DNA of 64,000 nucleotides from Solicoccozyma terricola (taxonomy: Eukaryota; Basidiomycota; Tremellomycetes; Filobasidiales; Piskurozymaceae): positions 861,332 to 925,331 of the forward strand of contig BCLD01000005.1 of assembly GCA_001600875.1 (NCBI GenBank), given 5' to 3'. Below, one piece after another: positions 58,487-64,000 of this stretch (position 1 is its first letter; every line of letters starts with the position of its first letter). A program made the translations under genes and the position numbers. Below the pieces are notes generated by a model that saw only the letters and a program-made list of their open reading frames with translations, was not told the origin of the DNA and made no database searches.

Positions 58487-61400
58487 TCAGGCTGAACGCA
58501 TATGTAGGGATTCGATAAAACTTGTTAGATCATCCTTGCGTATCTCGACGATACTCGTATCGAACATGTCGTGGCGGGTACCCGCGCCAGATTCTTCCGC
58601 TGCTGTTTGGAAGGCAAGGCCGAAGCGACTAGGAGGGCGAGCGCGCATCAGTTGACAGCTAATCAGTCTGCGGCGCTTCCAGAACTCACTTCTTGCGAAC
58701 ATCGCCAAATTCAGGAGCTCCAGTGACGCCGACAACCATGTAGGTACCTTTTTCCTCGTTGAGACAAGCGATGACCACTGGATGCGCCGCTTCCTTGCCC
58801 TTGCTCGATGCTTGTCGAGTGACTTTGTCTCGGGTAGCGTCTACAAGCCATTGAGCGAGCCTTGCGAGGGTACTGGGTTGCGAGAAGAGCTTGAGATCGG
58901 GCCCTTCTCGAATCGCAATGAAGCGGAATGCGCGAAGGGTTTTGACCGAGTTCTTGTCCAAGATCGAGCACCCCTGTCGAATGACGGCTTGATGAAGTGC
59001 TTTTGCGAGAGGTAAGGATTTGCGGAGCGCGATGATGCTGAAAAAAGAAACGAATAAGGGACCTAGAGACCGTCTTGTGATTCACAAGCATCTGCTCACT
59101 CTTGTATGGCATCGTAAGTAGCCCAGAAATTCCGCTCATGACGTTTCTGCTGCAGCTTCATGCTAAGCTCCTCAACGTCCTCAACAGCTGCTGCCACTGC
59201 CGCCCTGTCCCTTCCGTTGATACCTCCCAACCCGCCCTTGTTCGCGTTCTCCTTGTCCTCGGATGAGATTTCATCTTTCTCCATCTTGGCGATTCCATCA
59301 ATCGTCCAAGCCTTTGAGCCTCCAAACCACTCCCCGCCACCCTTTCCGTTCTCTGATTCGACTTCGATCCGGACGCCTGTTGCGGCTTCGAGAAGTGCAG
59401 AGAGACCTTCGACAGCGTCTGCTGCAGACAGGGAAGGACAACGGTAGCCGAACGCGCGAGTAAAGGAAGGGTAGGTCAGCTCCACGAGACCATACTCTGG
59501 TGCAATGGCGTCGAGCTTGAGGCGGAGGGTAGATTTGAGGTCCATATCCATATGGGAATACGATTGCTGGCATTGTGATATGGAGAATCTAGAGAGGTCA
59601 TTCGAGTTCAGCAAGAAGCTTATGTATAGGATCAGAATCTGTACTCACCCCATCTTTGCTAATAGGCCGGCCAACTTTTTCTTTCCCTTCTCTTTCCAAA
59701 TCCCCATCCTTCCCGCGACGTACCCCGAATGCAACATGGCATCATGTAAATTCCAATGTCTAAACAGGACGAATCTCAACTCGTCGCTCCGCGAAATGGA
59801 CTGATCATCTGGGTCAGTATTACGTATGCTATCGGAGGCTCGTGGTGGATTCAGACGAGCCACTTCATCGAGGTAAAGCTGATGACGAGTTTCATATTCG
59901 TCTCGATCGATCCGCGAAGTTACGTATTGGTGGGTAAGCCCGAGGATTGCGTACCTGCGAGAAGAAAACAATATGAGAATGCGGTTCTCTTCACGTCGCA
60001 TCTTCTTCTCAGACTGACCACAACAAATCGTTATCCCCTCTTTCCATCTCACTAGCCAGCAGATAACAGCTTTCCACGACGCTCATCCCGTAGCTCGCAC
60101 CTGCCTGATAATACTTCTGAACCCTAGCTGTGTGGGCTTGACGAATGGCTCGTGGTAGACGCTGAAGCTGTATTCGTCACGTCCGACGAATGAGTCTGGA
60201 GTTTCAGTATTTAGAATCGACAGCAGCTCACGCGATCGGGATCCATATCTCTTTCCTTTCCTTTCCGTCGTTTTCGTTCTTCTTTTCGCCCATTACTGGT
60301 TCGTTGCCTTTTACGGGATGTTGTCAAGCCGTCGATGCCTTCATCATCACCTTCCTCGTCGTTTCCGTCTTCATCTCCGTCTTCCTCTGCATCTTCCTCA
60401 TCGTCAACATCTTCATCGCTCTCCTCCTCACCAGACCCATCATCACTTCCTCCACTCTCGTCCGAGTCCTGCGGTTCATACTATCACACTCCGGCGAGTG
60501 ACCACACATCAGCTCTCGACAAAACCTTCTTCCCACATGACGTTCAACGGTGATTTGCTCACCTCAATGGCCTCCCAACTCTTCTTGACAGCCTCCAATT
60601 TTCCTTCCGACCCATCACCCCATACCCAAATTCTACCTCTTCCCTGATCATCTCCGAAAGTAGCAGCACCAGCAGCACCCCTCGTCATCGTATAATCATC
60701 ACCTCCTGGAACCCATCCATCATTGACACCCCATCCAAACAAATTCTGTAGATTGTACGGCCGATGTGAATCAACGACGTGGATATGGAGTGGTTTTTGT
60801 TGGGATGTGGAGGAGAATGGAAAGTAGGATGAGAGTGGGAGAAGGGATCCGAGTGATAGGAGGATTAGGGTGTGGATCTGAAATGTAAGGAATAGACGAA
60901 ATAGTGAGTTCGTTGGAACGACAGACGAAGATTTAGGAAGAACATACATCTCCACGTCTATGATCTTCACTATCCACAATATCACCTTCATCTTCCGCAG
61001 CATCATCATCCCCGTCCTTCTTCTTCCCGAAATACCTCTCTCGTCTTTCTTCCAGTTCCGCGTACCCGCTTATTGTACATAACGTATGTGGGATATCGTC
61101 TTGTTTGAAGAGTGTGATGAGGAGGCGAGTTGATAAGACTGCGTCCTGTGAGATTGGCGGATGTAGTTGTATGATTAGTATTTTGTCGATCGAAAGGAAG
61201 CATGCTCGGTACACTAGCAGAGACGGAGAGATGAGTACTGCTCGCTGCACTCCGAGAGTCAGAGAAAAGAGTATTGCTCGTCACAATCGCCGAATTAGAA
61301 AGTGTTTCTCGTAACACGTTACGTCAAGAAGATATAGATGCTCGCTGCGCTCGCTGAAGAAGGGCTCCCTAACAGGAGCATGGCCTTTCGCTCCGCGCCG

Positions 61401-61652
61401 AAAGAAGTGCTCGCTTCGCTCGCAGAAGAAGAGCTCCCTGATGTGAGTCTGAGAATTCTTCGCTCCGGAAAGCTGTAGACGTAAGGTCGCTCACACTCTC
61501 ATACTCACCAAATCCACGCCTGCAAATATCACCACCCCTCCTGCCATCCTCCCTGGATCCTCTCTAACCCGCTTGATGATAGATTTATACGCATGGATGT
61601 AAGTCGGTGTTGTCGGGGGGAGGTCGGATGATGGAGGTTGAATGAGTGGCAT
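58487..61652 (-). CDS. CDC45: DNA replication initiation factor CDC45
   Basis: Cdc45 joins Mcm2-7 and GINS to form the replicative helicase. The ATG at 61652 gives MPLIQPPSSDLPP, then YKSIIKRVRED and VIFAGVDLDAVLSTRLL, the DHH-like core. Further marks are HVVDSHRPYNLQNLFGW, a very acidic linker (DEDVDDEEDAEEDGDEDG), RVQKYYQAGASYGMSVVE, DELRFVLFRHWNLHDAM, LAGLLAKMGFSISQCQQSY and ELTYPSFTRAFGYR. It ends at 58487. The first intron (61508-61146) is 363 bp and carries AGCGA repeats. The acidic insertion between the N-terminal domain and the central part is usual in the family. The first in-frame ATG with family-like spacing was chosen; an upstream exon remains possible. Confidence 0.92.
61146..61508 (-). 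repeat. Long CDC45 intron with sense-strand AGCGA-type repeats
   Basis: Read in the CDC45 sense direction, this intron contains two related copies of a roughly 34-bp unit (about 61436-61403 and 61367-61334, 30 of 34 matching by eye). Each has CTTCTTC followed by GCGAGCG(A/C)AGCGAGCA. Additional GGAGCGAA and GTGCAGCGAGCA words are present. The first copy and the bases after it resemble ARL8 intron positions 13614-13662. Confidence 0.7.
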
Positions 61653-61784
61653 TGATGAATGGGGTAGACTGTGATGGAGAGTGGACAGCCCTTGATGACC
61701 TAGTAAACCTGTAGCTGGTTGATCTGACCCTTCTCGATGTTCTGTTAATGGGACATAGCAGACCGCGTCCTAAATCGTCAACAA

Positions 61785-61949
61785 ACGCGTGGATTGAGTA
61801 GCCACGTCATTGTAGTGGGAGGGGAGAATTGATAAGAGAATAGCTGAAAAGACACGTCACGCCAATCATCCAAATACCACGTCATACTCTTCCAGTCTCA
61901 TCCCACTCCCGCTATTTGATAAGCAGCGGGGGTTAATCACCTGACGTCA
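61785..61949. promoter_or_regulatory. MCB box and ACGTCA cluster upstream of CDC45
   Basis: ACGCGT (61785-61790), the binding word of the G1/S factor MBF, lies about 135 bp upstream of the CDC45 ATG. Four ACGTCA words follow at 61804, 61854, 61879 and 61944, the last inside the perfect palindrome TGACGTCA (61942-61949), a bZIP/CREB-type site. The region is shared with the divergent gene at 62282; otherwise this 629-bp spacer shows no gene. Confidence 0.55.
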
Positions 61950-62281
61950 TCATGCTCAGTATCCGAATGCCGTGTTTATGCAAAAGACACTCTCTGTCTC
62001 GCCTACGATCATGATCGGTTGATTCCCTCGTACAGGATCACCCATAACTCGCACAAGGATAGAACTCACGCTGGGGGGTGCTTGAACCATCTTGGGATTC
62101 GGATACTCAACTTACATTGGGGCTCTCAGGCCAACGACGGTCCGATCTTGGACCACTATTGGAGGAGAAGGTTTGGGTTAATTGCGAAAGTCCCAAACAT
62201 TCGTATCCTGCGACACGGACAATTCTTTCTCATTATAGTGTCTTTAACAAATCCCCTATCTCGTCTTCTTCCCTCTCGACG

Positions 62282-64000
62282 ATGCCTCTCCTCCCTCAAT
62301 CTCTTCTTCAACCAATCCGATCCCGCTCCTCTACAGATAGAGAAGGACTGCATGGGACTGGCGATGGAGGTACAAGAGTCGAACCATCGAGGAGGTATGC
62401 GACGTTGGTTGGTGCTGCGGATAGAGCGGTGGCTTCAGTTGGGCTCCCTGGTGGAGGTGCAGACAATGAAGGGAGGAGAAAAGAGGATGATTTGGATGTG
62501 AGTAGTGGGCGGGCGACCTGTGGATAGCTTGGAAGACTGATTACATACGTTCTTTTCATTCCTACATAGTATTCGAATCATGGTGAGTTCTCATATACAC
62601 CATCAGAAATGCCAAGGTCGCACCTCGCTGACGACCCTTCCTGAATCCCCCATCCCACCCACAGCCAAAAAACATCAACGGACTAAATCACAGCCCCGTG
62701 TCCCAACTTCACCTTCCCCAATACCTCCATACCTCTCCAACCCTTTACCATCCCCTCTTCCAACAGCTTCATCATCACATATCCCACCCATCACAACTTC
62801 TGCTCCAAAGCCAACTACCCCACTAGTCTCCGATAGCGGTTTACAAAAACCAATGTTCTTGGCGAAAGCACCGAGACCTGGTCGTTCTTCTTCAAGTCTA
62901 CCATTAGCTCTTACCCTAGGTCCAGCTTTGACACCAACCATATCAACCACTGAACCAGATCCTAATTCACATTTAATCCTACCAAGTTCATATATTCGAT
63001 CCAAACAATCAGGCGAAGTCGAACCTTTAATTACTGCCACTAGTGTGAAAAAGAAAGGTGACAAATCGCCAAGGTATCAAGGATATCTGTTAGCTTCTCC
63101 GCCTGTTATATCTGCGGGTAGAAGTGCTGGTGTTGCCACGGGTGGTAGTGGTGGATCAGGGTTGACGGAAGCTGAGAGGTATAGAGCGATGATTAGAGGG
63201 ACAGAGGAAGGAGATGGGGTGGAAGAGGATGGAAAGAGGAAGAAGAAGAAGAAAAAGAGACGGAAGGAAATTGTGGAGGTTGTTACTGCTGCTGCTGCTG
63301 CTGCTGGTGGTGGGGAAGGTTCTGGTGCAGTTGGTGGAGCTGGAGTAGGACAGGGTACTCCTCCAGTTCCTCGAGTGGAAGAAATTCAGCGCTCCGGAGT
63401 CAGAAGAAGAACGAGACGTGAGACGAGAAGATCAAGTGTGAGAGGGAGTGGAAGGGATTTAGGGTTAGGGTTGGCAAGGAATGCGAGTATGATGAGAAGG
63501 AATGTGTGGGATGGTGAGTTGGGGGCGTTTTGATTTCACCACCTTGTTCTGCAGCTACAGTGTCGAGATGTCTAAGTGGGTTGGGCTTTTTCGATGACAG
63601 ATGTACCAGAATTAGAAACATCAGACGGTGGGTCAGGATCAGCTCCAAAAGCTATTTCAGAACCACCACCGCCATTCCCATACCCTACGCCGTCGACAAT
63701 CCGTCTGCCACCCGCATTCGGGAGTGTCGTTGGATCGTCAGGTCAGGTAGAGGCGAACGGTGAGGGGAGGAGATCCCCACCACCAACTTTTGACATGGCT
63801 ATGACACTTGGGATCATCGCTGGTGCGCCTGGATTGCCGCCTACACGAGTTTCTCTGGAATCTCCCACCAAAGAACAGAACGCGTTGAAGACGACGGCGG
63901 GTAGTGATGTCTCCGAGGCCTCGGATGTACCGTCAGAACCGTCAGTACAACCATCACCGTCAGAGATCGCTCGACGCAGGGCGGAGATGACGCCGGAAGA
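62282..64000 (+). CDS. Low-complexity protein of unknown function, 3' partial
   Basis: I do not recognise this gene. The ATG at 62282 (MPLLPQSLLQPIRSRS) starts exon 62282-62497. A 13-bp exon (62570-62582, YSNH plus one base) joins 62665-63513 in frame (AKKHQRTKSQPRVP), then 63601 onward runs off the window. The product is Pro/Ser/Thr-rich with a Lys-rich patch (KRKKKKKKRRKE), an Ala run, a Gly-rich run and an Arg-rich segment (GVRRRTRRETRRSS). The fragment DMAMTLGIIAGAPGLPP is the only hydrophobic piece. It is probably disordered and nuclear or a scaffold, which is inference from composition. Confidence 0.6.

Noticed and set aside
1..64000. tRNA, rRNA, CRISPR, transposase or plasmid/phage genes
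   Set aside because: I looked for A/B-box-like pairs, repeat-spacer arrays and transposase motifs by eye and saw none. A covariance search (tRNAscan/Infernal) would be needed to exclude small RNAs.

Overview
The window looks like nuclear DNA of a basidiomycete yeast, most likely a tremellomycete (Cryptococcus/Kwoniella-like). The genes are dense and lie on both strands. Nearly all are cut by many short GT-AG introns of about 45-100 bp, and several exons are under 20 bp. The readable genes are standard fungal housekeeping genes. There is no sign of an operon, phage, CRISPR array, tRNA or rRNA. One assembly gap of 72 N lies at 25716-25787. The genus is inferred from gene architecture only.

Layout, left to right. 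(1) 1-9.1 kb: 3' part of a PRM10/ThrE-type transporter, a SAM methyltransferase, an unrecognised secreted single-pass membrane protein (-), a DUF4604 protein (-) and, divergent from it, a TMEM19/DUF92 membrane protein. (2) 9.3-22.2 kb: GCN20 (ABCF, -), ARL8 GTPase (+), a P5B ATPase of the YPK9/ATP13A2 type (-) and ribose-5-phosphate isomerase RKI1 (+). (3) 22.6-30.3 kb: SUP35/eRF3 with a prion-like N-terminus (-), TOM22 (+), a doubtful small gene and a DHA1-type MFS transporter (-). (4) 30.3-36 kb: a gene-poor stretch, then a many-exon gene of unknown function with an internal 162-bp duplication. (5) 36-46.8 kb: URA2 (CAD-like pyrimidine enzyme with a dead dihydroorotase-like domain, -), NC2-alpha/BUR6 (+), a repeat-rich spacer and a DUF2470-like membrane protein (+). 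(6) 47-58.4 kb: flavocytochrome b2 CYB2 (+), a septin-like GTPase (-), an unrecognised multi-pass membrane protein (+) and the cell-fusion protein PRM1 (+). (7) 58.4-64 kb: replication factor CDC45 (-) and the 5' part of a low-complexity protein (+).

The genes do not form one pathway. Functional links are loose: translation control and termination (GCN20, SUP35), endolysosome (ARL8, YPK9), mitochondria (TOM22, CYB2), nucleotide supply (RKI1, URA2) and replication (CDC45).

The most unusual signal is not a protein. The two longest clear introns in the window, in ARL8 (731 bp) and CDC45 (363 bp), both carry dense arrays of an AGCGA-type motif on the sense strand, with a shared segment of about 50 bp. 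This suggests a directional dispersed intronic repeat or an RNA-level element.
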